Part shown: positions 51,553 through 59,380 of the stretch, piece after piece
Layout of the letters: each line of letters begins with the position of its first letter
How positions within the stretch are numbered: the first letter of the stretch is position 1
Assembly: GCA_003240855.1 (NCBI GenBank)
Contig: QFNN01000003.1
Span: 11,263-75,262 of the forward strand
Direction: 5' to 3'
Source of the DNA: Sphingomonas sanxanigenens
GTDB taxonomy: Bacteria > Pseudomonadota > Alphaproteobacteria > Sphingomonadales > Sphingomonadaceae
DNA: 64,000 nt
Translations under genes and position numbers: made by a program
Notes under the pieces: generated by a model
What the model was told of the DNA's origin: nothing
The model's input: only the letters and a program-made list of their open reading frames with translations
The model's database searches: none

Positions 51553-54531
51553 ATGAAGTCGAGCGGCTTTCGTGTTTACCTTATGGGAACTACTCTGCTT
51601 GCTACGCTGTGGAGCGTCTCCGCTAGCGCGCAGGATGTGCAGCCAGCGGAAGCTGCTGCGTCGGCCGCCGACAATTCTGGTGAAATCGTGGTCACCGGGT
51701 CGCTGATCCGCAATCCCAACGTGGCGAGCGCCACCCCCGTCACTTCGATCGGCCAGAAGGAAATCCAGCTTCGTCAGGCGGTCAATGCCGAGCAGTTGAT
51801 CCGTGACATACCGGGTTCGGTGGCTGGCATTGGCAACAATGCGGTGTCGAACAATCCTGGCGCCTCGACGGCGGACCTTCGTGGTCTCGGCTCAAATCGC
51901 AATATCGTTCTGCTCGACGGTCAGCGCGTCGTGCCTTACGGCCTGGAGGGCGTCACCGATCTTAACGTGATCCCGCTCGCCCTGATCCAGCGCACTGATG
52001 TCCTTACCGGCGGCGCGTCGACGACTTATGGCGCGGATGCGATTTCCGGCGTGGTCAACTTTGTCACGCGCCGCGACTTCAACGGGCTCGACGTGAACGC
52101 GTCCGCCGGCCTCTCGGAGCGGGGTGATGGCCTGACCTACCGCTTCGACGTCACGATGGGCGCCGACCTGGCCGATGGCCGCGGCAATATCGCAATCTCC
52201 GCCGGTTATCAGAAGCAGGACGGCGTCGCCCAGCGCGAGCGCGACTGGGCCGCCTATCCGATCAACTCCTACACGGGGAAGATTGGCGGTTCGACTGCGG
52301 GCGTCCCGGCGCGCCTCGGTTCCGTCACCACCGTCGTCAATGGCAGCCGCGTCACCGCGATCTCGGGCACCACGCAGATCGATCCCGCCACGGGCACAGC
52401 CGTTGCGCCATATTCGCTCTACAATTACGACCAGACTCAATATTTCCAGACGCCGTTCGAGCGCTATAATCTCTATGCGACCGGTCATTATGACCTGACG
52501 GACAATATCGAGTTCTACGGCCGCGGGATGTTCTCCCAAACGCGCGTTTCCGCGATCATCGCGGAGTCGGGCGCGTTTGGCATCGCGGTCGCTGTGCCGT
52601 TCAGCAATCCGTATCTTCCGACGGGGCTGCGCAACCAGATCTGTAACGGCGCGGGCCTGACGGCGGCCCAGTGCACGGCGTCGGCCGCTGCAACGTCGAC
52701 TACCGATCCCAATTATCGCACCTTCACCACATCGCTTTCCAGGCGCGCGGTGGAGGCTGGCGGTCGCACCAGCGACTTCACGACCACCCTGTTTGATTTC
52801 AGCGGCGGTCTGCGCGGCGATCTGAACTCGTCGCTGCACTGGGATCTGCATGGCAGCTATGGCCAGAGCTCGCAGGTGCGGGCGATCAGCAACTATACGC
52901 TGGTCTCGCGGATCCGCGATGGTTTGCTGGCCACCAACACCAGCACCTGCCTGAGCGGCAACGCGGGCTGCGTTCCGTTGAACGTGTTCGGCCCGGCCGG
53001 CTCGATCACCGATGCGATGCTGCGCTATGCAAAGGCGGACAGCACCGTCCGGCTGCGGACCACGCTCGCCCAGGTCCACGGCGAGTTGAATGGCAGCCTG
53101 CCGATCGCTTCGCCGCTGGCGGAGGACAAGGTGCAGTTCGCCGTGGGCGGCGAATATCGCTCCTACACCGCGTCGCAGTCGCCTGATCTTCTTGCGGCGA
53201 CGGGCGATCTTGGCGGTGCGGCGGTCGTTTCGGCCGTGAAGGGCGCCTATTCGGTTTATGAAGGCTTTGCCGAAATCGATGCGCCGCTGATCCAGAACAA
53301 GCGCTTCTTCGAGATGCTGGACCTTCAGGCGGGTGTCCGCCGGTCGCAATATGATATTGACGCCGTCGGATCCCCGAGCTTCGGCACCACGACCTGGAAG
53401 GTCGGCGTGAACTGGAAGCCGGTCCGCGACCTGAAGCTGCGCGGCAACTATCAGCATGCCGTTCGCGCGCCCAACATCAACGAGCTGTTCTCGCCGATCA
53501 CCACGGGCGTTTCGCGACTGGCGGTGGATCCGTGCGCCGGCGCCGCGCCGCTGGCCAATACGAACCTGGCCGCCATCTGCGTGGCGCAGGGCGCGCCTGC
53601 CAGCACGATTGGCGCGATCGAGAATCCGACATCGAGCCAGGCCAACCTGACGAGCGGCGGCAACTCGAACCTCAAGCCCGAAAAGTCCGATAGCTTCACG
53701 ATCGGCGCGGTTGCGCAGCCGCACTTCATTCCGGGCCTGACGCTGAGCATCGACTATTACAAGATCAAGATCACGGACGCGATCACGTCGCCGACGCCTG
53801 CGGACCTCGTGAATGCGTGCTTCGGCTCGATCACGGCGAGCAGCGCGAGCAGCACGGCCTGCACCATCATTCGGCGCAACCCGATCACGGGGTCGCTGGA
53901 CGGTGACTCGACGGTGGTCGGGGGGCTGTACGGAACGCTGTCGAACCTGGGCAAGATCAAGACCGACGGCATCGATTTCTCCGCGAGCTACACGCGTGAC
54001 ATCAACTTCGCGACGCTGAACCTGGCGTTCAACGGCAACTGGACGAACCGGTCGCAGTTCCAGGCGACGCCGACGTCGGTCAATCGCGAATGCGTTGGCT
54101 ATTTCAGCGCGAACTGCGGCCTGTCGGGATCGCTGCAGCCGCGGTTGTCGTGGAATCAGCGCACCACGCTCAGCTTCTCCAAGGCTGACATCTCGCTCAA
54201 CTGGCGGCACATCAGCTCCTTCAAGCAGGAGCCTCTGACCGTGACGCCGTCGACCACGGCATATGTCGGCACGTTGCCGAGTGTCACCGGCCTTGACGGG
54301 ACTTACAATTTCGGGCGGATCAAGGCGTATAACGCTTTTGACCTGACCGGCCGCGTAACGATCCAGAAGAACTACGATCTGACGCTTTCGATCTTTAACC
54401 TGTTCGACAAGCGCGCGCCGCTTGTCGGCGACGGCATCGGGGCAGGCGGTTTCTCGACCGGCAATACCTATCCGTCGACCTATGACACGATCGGGCGTCG
54501 TTACATGGCGACTGTGCACGCGAAGTTCTAA
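51553..54531 (+). CDS. TonB-dependent receptor of the fucose cluster
   Basis: 992 residues. A signal peptide of about 27 residues (YLMGTTLLATLWSVSASAQ) is followed by a TonB-box-like stretch (SGEIVVTGS) and the plug domain with LRGLGSNRNIVLLDGQRVVP and VLTGGASTTYGADAISGVVN. The 22-strand barrel follows, with a C-terminal RYMATVHAKF ending in Phe. Such receptors import oligosaccharides across the outer membrane using TonB energy; the substrate is probably fucosylated glycan because of its neighbours. The ATG at 51553 gives the signal peptide; an upstream frame adds no features. A strong hairpin follows its stop. Confidence 0.92.
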   Translation: MKSSGFRVYLMGTTLLATLWSVSASAQDVQPAEAAASAADNSGEIVVTGSLIRNPNVASATPVTSIGQKEIQLRQAVNAEQLIRDIPGSVAGIGNNAVSNNPGASTADLRGLGSNRNIVLLDGQRVVPYGLEGVTDLNVIPLALIQRTDVLTGGASTTYGADAISGVVNFVTRRDFNGLDVNASAGLSERGDGLTYRFDVTMGADLADGRGNIAISAGYQKQDGVAQRERDWAAYPINSYTGKIGGSTAGVPARLGSVTTVVNGSRVTAISGTTQIDPATGTAVAPYSLYNYDQTQYFQTPFERYNLYATGHYDLTDNIEFYGRGMFSQTRVSAIIAESGAFGIAVAVPFSNPYLPTGLRNQICNGAGLTAAQCTASAAATSTTDPNYRTFTTSLSRRAVEAGGRTSDFTTTLFDFSGGLRGDLNSSLHWDLHGSYGQSSQVRAISNYTLVSRIRDGLLATNTSTCLSGNAGCVPLNVFGPAGSITDAMLRYAKADSTVRLRTTLAQVHGELNGSLPIASPLAEDKVQFAVGGEYRSYTASQSPDLLAATGDLGGAAVVSAVKGAYSVYEGFAEIDAPLIQNKRFFEMLDLQAGVRRSQYDIDAVGSPSFGTTTWKVGVNWKPVRDLKLRGNYQHAVRAPNINELFSPITTGVSRLAVDPCAGAAPLANTNLAAICVAQGAPASTIGAIENPTSSQANLTSGGNSNLKPEKSDSFTIGAVAQPHFIPGLTLSIDYYKIKITDAITSPTPADLVNACFGSITASSASSTACTIIRRNPITGSLDGDSTVVGGLYGTLSNLGKIKTDGIDFSASYTRDINFATLNLAFNGNWTNRSQFQATPTSVNRECVGYFSANCGLSGSLQPRLSWNQRTTLSFSKADISLNWRHISSFKQEPLTVTPSTTAYVGTLPSVTGLDGTYNFGRIKAYNAFDLTGRVTIQKNYDLTLSIFNLFDKRAPLVGDGIGAGGFSTGNTYPSTYDTIGRRYMATVHAKF

Positions 54532-54538
54532 GCTTGTC

Positions 54539-54570
54539 ATCGGGGGCGTGCGCTGGCGCGCCCCCGATAT
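54539..54570 (+). terminator. Rho-independent-like terminator after the TonB receptor
   Basis: ATCGGGGGCG (54539-54548), ten-base loop TGCGCTGGCG, CGCCCCCGAT (54559-54568): a perfect 10-bp stem followed by ATTTTC, eight bases past the receptor stop. It probably lowers read-through to the fucosidase, so the two genes may be expressed at different levels. Confidence 0.75.
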
Positions 54571-54629
54571 TTTCGAGTGTCACGGTGAACGCTCGTCTAT
54601 GGGGCGAATTGTATAAGGATGGGACTGTA

Positions 54630-56492
54630 ATGCGCTTGACCGGCCGACGTCTGCTGCTCGCTTTGCTGGCTGCGGGGGGCGGCCTTGCCGCCTGTTCCGC
54701 TGCGGCGGCTCCGGTCCGGCCAGGGCTGGCGGATGAAAACCCCATCGCCTCGCTCCAGCCGCTTCCTGCCAAGACCCCCGATGCCGCGACGGCAAAGGCG
54801 CTTGAGCGCTTCAATCGCGATCGCTTCGCGATGTTCATCCATTGGGGCCTCTATTCGCAGGCCGGCGGAATCATGCGCGGCGAGCGCTATTATGGCCTTT
54901 CCGAATGGATCATGAAGAATTCAAAGACGCCGACGGCCGAATATCTGGCAATGGCGAAGGATTTCAATCCGACTGAATTCGACGCTCGCGAATGGATCCG
55001 TACGGCGAAGGCCGCTGGCGTCAAATATATCGTCATCACCACGAAGCATCATGAAGGCTTCGCCATGTTCGACAGCAAGGCGTCGAACCACACCATCACG
55101 AAGATGACGCCTTTCAAGCGCGATCCGCTCAAGGAACTCGCGGATGCCGCCGCAGCCGAGGGCATCGGGCTTGGATTCTATTATTCACAGTTCCAGGACT
55201 GGACCGAACCGAACGGCGGGGGCAACGATTGGGAGTTTGATCCCGGCAAGGTGAAGTTCGATACCTATTTCAATCAGAAGGTGATCCCGCAGGTCACCGA
55301 GCTTTTGACCAAATATGGCAAGCTGCGCGAGATCTGGTTCGATACGCCGGGGACGATGGGGGCCGAATATTCCAAAAGACTTTACGAACTGGTGAAGCGA
55401 TATCAGCCGGATTGCCTGGTCAATTCCCGGATCGGAAACGGGTATGGCGATTATACGTCGCCGCCGGATTCGGAAGTGCTGCCCGCATCGCTTGCACGCG
55501 ACGACTGGGAAGCCGTTTTCACGCACAATGATAGCTGGGGCTATTCAAAGTTCGACCATGATTTCAAGTCGACCAGCGATCTGATTTACCTTCTCGCGCT
55601 CTCCGCCAGCCGGGGCGGAAACTTCATGATCAACATGGGGCCTGACGAAAAGGGCCGCTTTCCCGCCGCTGCGACGGAGCGGTTGTTGCGCGTGGGCAAA
55701 TGGCTTGGCGTGAATGGCGAAAGCATTTTCGGAACGGATCGTTCGCCGATCCCGCAGACGCCGTGGGGCGTCGTCACGCAGAAGCCCGGCGCGATGTATC
55801 TTCACATTTTCAATAAGCCGGCGGATCATGTCGTCGTCGTGCCCGACATGGCCGGAGTGAAGGTGCAAAGCGCTTCGCTGCTCGCCGATGGGCGGGCGCT
55901 TGCGACGGCGACGCGCGATGACGAAGCGCTTATCACGCTGCCCGCCGATCTTCCCGCCGAGCGGGATGTTGTCGTGAAGCTGACGATCGAAGGAAAGCCG
56001 GCCGCCGATGCGTCCGGGCCGGCTCTGATTTCGGCCGCCTTTGGCATGCAGGCGCTCGATGTCGCCGATGCCCGGCGTGAAGGCGACGGGCTTGAACTCG
56101 TGATGCTCCGCACGACGACCTATATGCACGATTATCGTAAATTCTATACGGTTACGGGCTTGAACGATCCTTCGCGTTCATTGTCCTGGAAAGTCCGTGT
56201 CGATGCGCCGGGCGATTATCACCTCGATCTCCAATATGCCGCGATCGAAGGGCAGGAGGGGCGCGCTGGGACCGTCGTGGCCGCCGGGCAGACCCTGACC
56301 TTCAAGTCATTGCCCGGTGCGCCCATCAGGCGGAGCGGCGTCGCGAGGATTGCGCCGACGCAGTTGATCGATCATCCGATCGGCACGATCCATTTCGCGG
56401 CCCCCGGCACATATGACATAAAGGTCGCGCCCGAAACGAGCGGACCGGATCTGTTTCACCTGCGCGCAGCGCTTCTCACGCCGGTCGATTGA
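54630..56492 (+). CDS. Alpha-L-fucosidase, GH29, lipoprotein
   Basis: 620 residues. Releases terminal alpha-L-fucose from glycans. The N-terminus has a lipoprotein signal with lipobox LAAC (Cys22), so it is anchored to a membrane, probably the outer one facing the periplasm or surface. GH29 features: FIHWGLYSQAGG, YIVITTKHHEGFAMFD, and the nucleophile Asp238 in REIWFDTPG. C-terminal beta-sandwich domains (about 420-620) follow. AAGG lies ten bases before the ATG at 54630. It is downstream of the TonB receptor and its terminator and convergent with the IclR gene. Confidence 0.93.
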   Translation: MRLTGRRLLLALLAAGGGLAACSAAAAPVRPGLADENPIASLQPLPAKTPDAATAKALERFNRDRFAMFIHWGLYSQAGGIMRGERYYGLSEWIMKNSKTPTAEYLAMAKDFNPTEFDAREWIRTAKAAGVKYIVITTKHHEGFAMFDSKASNHTITKMTPFKRDPLKELADAAAAEGIGLGFYYSQFQDWTEPNGGGNDWEFDPGKVKFDTYFNQKVIPQVTELLTKYGKLREIWFDTPGTMGAEYSKRLYELVKRYQPDCLVNSRIGNGYGDYTSPPDSEVLPASLARDDWEAVFTHNDSWGYSKFDHDFKSTSDLIYLLALSASRGGNFMINMGPDEKGRFPAAATERLLRVGKWLGVNGESIFGTDRSPIPQTPWGVVTQKPGAMYLHIFNKPADHVVVVPDMAGVKVQSASLLADGRALATATRDDEALITLPADLPAERDVVVKLTIEGKPAADASGPALISAAFGMQALDVADARREGDGLELVMLRTTTYMHDYRKFYTVTGLNDPSRSLSWKVRVDAPGDYHLDLQYAAIEGQEGRAGTVVAAGQTLTFKSLPGAPIRRSGVARIAPTQLIDHPIGTIHFAAPGTYDIKVAPETSGPDLFHLRAALLTPVD

Positions 56493-56518
56493 ATGATCGG
56501 GGCGGCGTCAATTTCGGT

Positions 56519-57295
56519 TCAGGCTTGGACCGGGGCGCCGCCCAGTTCGTGTGAAATAGCGGTCGCATAATGCGCCAGGCGTTTGGCTGCTTCATCGAGC
56601 GTGACCGTCGCAGCGCTCAGATGCACGAATGGCGTCGTCAGTGCAGCGGCTACGCCATTGGGATCGAAAACCGGGGCCGATACGTCAGTCACGCCACGCA
56701 CGACGTCGCTCTCGCTGGAGTGGATTCCCGACCGTCGCGCTTCATCCGCCTGCCGCTGGAAGGTCGCCAGCCGACCGTCGCGCTTGGGTTTGCCGATCAG
56801 TTGCAGGATCTGCTCGCGCTCATCGCTGTGCGCGAAGGCGAACAAGACAACCCCCGAATTGGAACCGATGATCGGTTGATGCCGGCCGACGCGAACCGAA
56901 AAGCCAAGATCGCCGGGCGATTCCGTTCGCGCGACCACGACCATCTGGCTGCCGCTGCGGACGACGAGGTGGGCGGACTGGTGCATTTCGTCGGAAAATC
57001 CCCGCATCGACGGGATCGCCGCTTCCACCAGAGAGCGGATCGGCGCCTTGGCCATGCCCAGCTCGAAAAGGCGGTTGGTCAGGATGAAGCCGTCACCATT
57101 GGGCGAAGGCGCGATCAACCCGCGATGCTCAAGAACCTGCGCCATGCGGAAAAGCTCGCTCTGCGAACGGCCAAGGGCCGTGCAGATCTGCGTGAGCGTA
57201 AGCGGGGTTGCGGTGCGCGCCAGCAACTCCACGATGTCGAGCCCTTTTTCCAGGGCGGGGGCGCGGTATTTCTGTCCGTTTTCCGAAAAGCTCAT
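56519..57295 (-). CDS. IclR family transcriptional regulator
   Basis: 258 residues. The N-terminal winged helix includes YRAPALEKGLDIVELLARTA and ALGRSQSELFRMAQVLEHRG; the C-terminal IclR effector domain spans about residues 85-255 with a SGVVLFAF block and RRSGIHSSESDVVRGVTDVS. It is convergent with the fucosidase gene and divergent from the XRE-cupin regulator. IclR proteins commonly regulate adjacent sugar-acid or aromatic catabolism, so regulation of the fucose cluster by a pathway intermediate is likely but unproven. An IclR-like palindrome lies seven bases upstream of its start. Confidence 0.92.
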   Translation of the reverse strand: MSFSENGQKYRAPALEKGLDIVELLARTATPLTLTQICTALGRSQSELFRMAQVLEHRGLIAPSPNGDGFILTNRLFELGMAKAPIRSLVEAAIPSMRGFSDEMHQSAHLVVRSGSQMVVVARTESPGDLGFSVRVGRHQPIIGSNSGVVLFAFAHSDEREQILQLIGKPKRDGRLATFQRQADEARRSGIHSSESDVVRGVTDVSAPVFDPNGVAAALTTPFVHLSAATVTLDEAAKRLAHYATAISHELGGAPVQA

Positions 57296-57301
57296 GGATA
57301 T

Positions 57302-57321
57302 TGTGGAGAAGCATTTCCACA
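57302..57321. promoter_or_regulatory. IclR-like palindrome upstream of the iclR gene
   Basis: TGTGGAGAAGCATTTCCACA: 6-bp arms TGTGGA/TCCACA with eight bases between. It contains TGGA....ATTTCCA, close to the E. coli IclR operator as I remember it (TGGAAATnATTTCCA) but one base longer. It sits immediately before the iclR start, where autorepression would act. Confidence 0.5.
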
Positions 57322-57454
57322 GCGCGTGTCAAGCTTGCTCATGGGAAGCGGGCAGGCAATATGCCGTTCGCGGATCATTCGGACGAGCGAAGCCAATCTT
57401 CACGGATGGCGATCCCCGAATCCGGTGATCCTTCCCGCGAAGTTGGAAAGATAC

Positions 57455-58021
57455 ATGGCTGAAGCCGGAACCCCCCAGATAGGACCATTTATCCTCGAGT
57501 TCAGGAAGCGTCAGTCAATGACGCTGGACATGCTCGCCAAGGCGTCCGGCGTATCCCGCTCCATGTTGTCGCAGATCGAGCGGGGCCAGACCAACCCGAC
57601 ACTGGCGACCGTATGGGCGCTGGCCAAAGCGCTCAAAGTGGACGTGTCGGAGCTGATCGGTTCAAAACCGGCCGAACCGCGCCCGCTCCTGGAAGTTGCG
57701 TCGGCGTCGTTCACGCCCGAGATCCGCACCGAGGATGGAACCTGCATATTGCGTATCCTGAGCCCGGCCGATCGCGTGGGAAGCCTGGAGTGGTACGAGG
57801 TGATTATCGAGCCGAACGGGGCGCTGATCTCTGCGCCGCATGGGCGGGGAACGCGCGAACATCTGACGATATTGGAAGGTACGGTGACGATCGTGCTCGA
57901 TACCGAGCGGACCCAGGTCTCCAAAGGGGAAACCGCCCGTTATCCCGCTGACGTGAAACACCAGATCCTGAATCTTTCCGATGCCCCCGCGCGTGCGCTT
58001 CTCGTCGTTGTCGCGCATTGA
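57455..58021 (+). CDS. XRE family regulator with cupin domain
   Basis: 188 residues. N-terminal helix-turn-helix (LEFRKRQSMTLDMLAKASG, then SRSMLSQIERGQTNPTLATV) fused to a C-terminal cupin barrel (about 110-188, with HGRGTREHLTILEGTVTIVL and a closing HQILNLSDAPARALLVV). Such regulators sense small molecules and often control amino-acid or amine degradation genes lying beside them. The ATG at 57455 follows GGAAAG; the frame is open for nearly 300 codons upstream but overlaps the iclR gene. It is 54 bases from the threonine ammonia-lyase gene, the likely target. Confidence 0.9.
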   Translation: MAEAGTPQIGPFILEFRKRQSMTLDMLAKASGVSRSMLSQIERGQTNPTLATVWALAKALKVDVSELIGSKPAEPRPLLEVASASFTPEIRTEDGTCILRILSPADRVGSLEWYEVIIEPNGALISAPHGRGTREHLTILEGTVTIVLDTERTQVSKGETARYPADVKHQILNLSDAPARALLVVVAH

Positions 58022-58027
58022 TTTTTT

Positions 58028-58040
58028 GTATCCGGGATAC
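58028..58040. promoter_or_regulatory. GTATCCGGGATAC palindrome before the threonine lyase gene
   Basis: GTATCC, central G, GGATAC: a perfect 6-bp inverted repeat in the 54 bases between the XRE-cupin stop and the lyase start. Position and symmetry suit an operator for the XRE-cupin protein; no -35/-10 pair was assigned. Confidence 0.45.
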
Positions 58041-58075
58041 TGGACCGATATTCCATTATATCGTATCACATTGAC

Positions 58076-59350
58076 ATGCTGAAATCTGTTGTCGAGTCAC
58101 AAGCCGGAACGGCCTCCGAAGAGGCCCTGTCGCTCATTTCAATCGGCGATGTCGAACACGCGGCGAGCCGCCTCAAGGCCTCGATCGTCCGGACGCCGTT
58201 TCTGGCTTCGCAGACCCTGTCCGAACTGACGGGCGCGGAGATCTGGCTGAAGTTTGAAAATCTTCAGTTCACGGCCTCGTTCAAGGAACGCGGCGCCCTC
58301 AATCGCCTGTTGGCGCTCACGCGCGATGAGGCGCAGCGGGGCGTGATAACCGTTTCGGCGGGAAATCATGCGCAGGGCGTGGCGCTGCATGCCCGCCGCC
58401 TCGGCATCCCGGCGACCATCGTGATGCCGCGCAGCACGCCGCGCATCAAGATCGCGCGCACCGAAGGCTTCGGCGCCAAGGTCATTCTTGCGGGGGCGAA
58501 CTTCGCCGAGGCGTCGGCGCATCTCGCTCCTCTGATCGAACAGGAGGGGTTGACGCTCATTCATCCGTTCAGCGCCCCCCATGTTATAGCCGGGCAGGGC
58601 ACTGTCGGCCTCGAAATGATCCAGGATGGTCCGCCGCTTGATGTCGTGGTGGCGGGCGTCGGTGGCGGCGGGTTGATCAGCGGCATCGGCACGGTGTTCA
58701 AGGATCGGTCGCCGGAAGTTGAAATCATCGGCGTGCAGTCGGAATTATACCCTTCAATGGCAAACGCCTTCGCCGGTGCGGGCGACGCGCCGGTTCGTGG
58801 CGGCAATTCCGTGGCCGAGGGCATCGCCGTGGCGAGCGCCGACGCCCTGACGCTCCATCATGTTCGTCACCTCGTGAACGACATGATCGTTGTTCCCGAG
58901 AAGAAGATCGAGGACGCGATCGCGCTCCTGCTTCAGATCGAAAAATCGCTTTGCGAAGGCGCGGGCGCTGCGGGGCTTGCCGCCGTGCTGGCGGAGCCCG
59001 ATCGTTTTCGCGGCAAAAGGGTCGGCCTTGTTCTTTCCGGCGGCAATATCGATACGCGCGTGCTCATCTCGGTTTTGCAGCGCCACCTGGCGCGCGGCGG
59101 TCACTTGGTGCGCCTTGTCGTCAACGCACTGGACAATGCCGGCGGGCTTGGCGCCATCGCGACGATTATCGGCGCGGGCGGCGGCAATATTGTCGATGTC
59201 CAGCATGAGCGCGTGTTCGGCGGCGCGACCGCGCGCGCCACGGATGTCGCGATTGACCTTGAGCTGGCGGACCCGGACGAACTCGGATCGATCGTGGCGA
59301 ACATTCGTGCAGCCGGCTTTCCGGTCACGCTCGCGCCGCACGTTGCCTGA
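58076..59350 (+). CDS. Threonine ammonia-lyase with C-terminal ACT domain
   Basis: 424 residues. PLP enzyme deaminating L-threonine to 2-oxobutyrate. Lys70 in TASFKERGALN binds PLP, SAGNHAQGVAL and VGGGGLISGIGTV are the cofactor loops, and the C-terminal 85 residues (LVRLVVNALDNAGGLGAIAT) form one ACT domain, as in the medium-length catabolic form (TIGR01127-like). Start at ATG 58076 without a strong ribosome site. Genes for a 2-oxoacid dehydrogenase follow on the same strand, and none for isoleucine synthesis are near, so a degradative role is more likely than the biosynthetic IlvA role. Confidence 0.9.
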   Translation: MLKSVVESQAGTASEEALSLISIGDVEHAASRLKASIVRTPFLASQTLSELTGAEIWLKFENLQFTASFKERGALNRLLALTRDEAQRGVITVSAGNHAQGVALHARRLGIPATIVMPRSTPRIKIARTEGFGAKVILAGANFAEASAHLAPLIEQEGLTLIHPFSAPHVIAGQGTVGLEMIQDGPPLDVVVAGVGGGGLISGIGTVFKDRSPEVEIIGVQSELYPSMANAFAGAGDAPVRGGNSVAEGIAVASADALTLHHVRHLVNDMIVVPEKKIEDAIALLLQIEKSLCEGAGAAGLAAVLAEPDRFRGKRVGLVLSGGNIDTRVLISVLQRHLARGGHLVRLVVNALDNAGGLGAIATIIGAGGGNIVDVQHERVFGGATARATDVAIDLELADPDELGSIVANIRAAGFPVTLAPHVA

Positions 59351-59380
59351 CTGTCCCCAACTCACGATTTACAGGAAACG

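Noticed and set aside
51892..54540. Reverse-strand open frame of 882 codons opposite the TonB receptor
   Set aside because: Arginine-rich, low-complexity translation with no family features, wholly antisense to a receptor with a clear plug, barrel and signal peptide.
58076..59350. Biosynthetic threonine deaminase (IlvA) for isoleucine
   Set aside because: The medium length with one ACT domain, the XRE-cupin regulator and the downstream E1/E2 genes favour degradation; no ilv genes are nearby.
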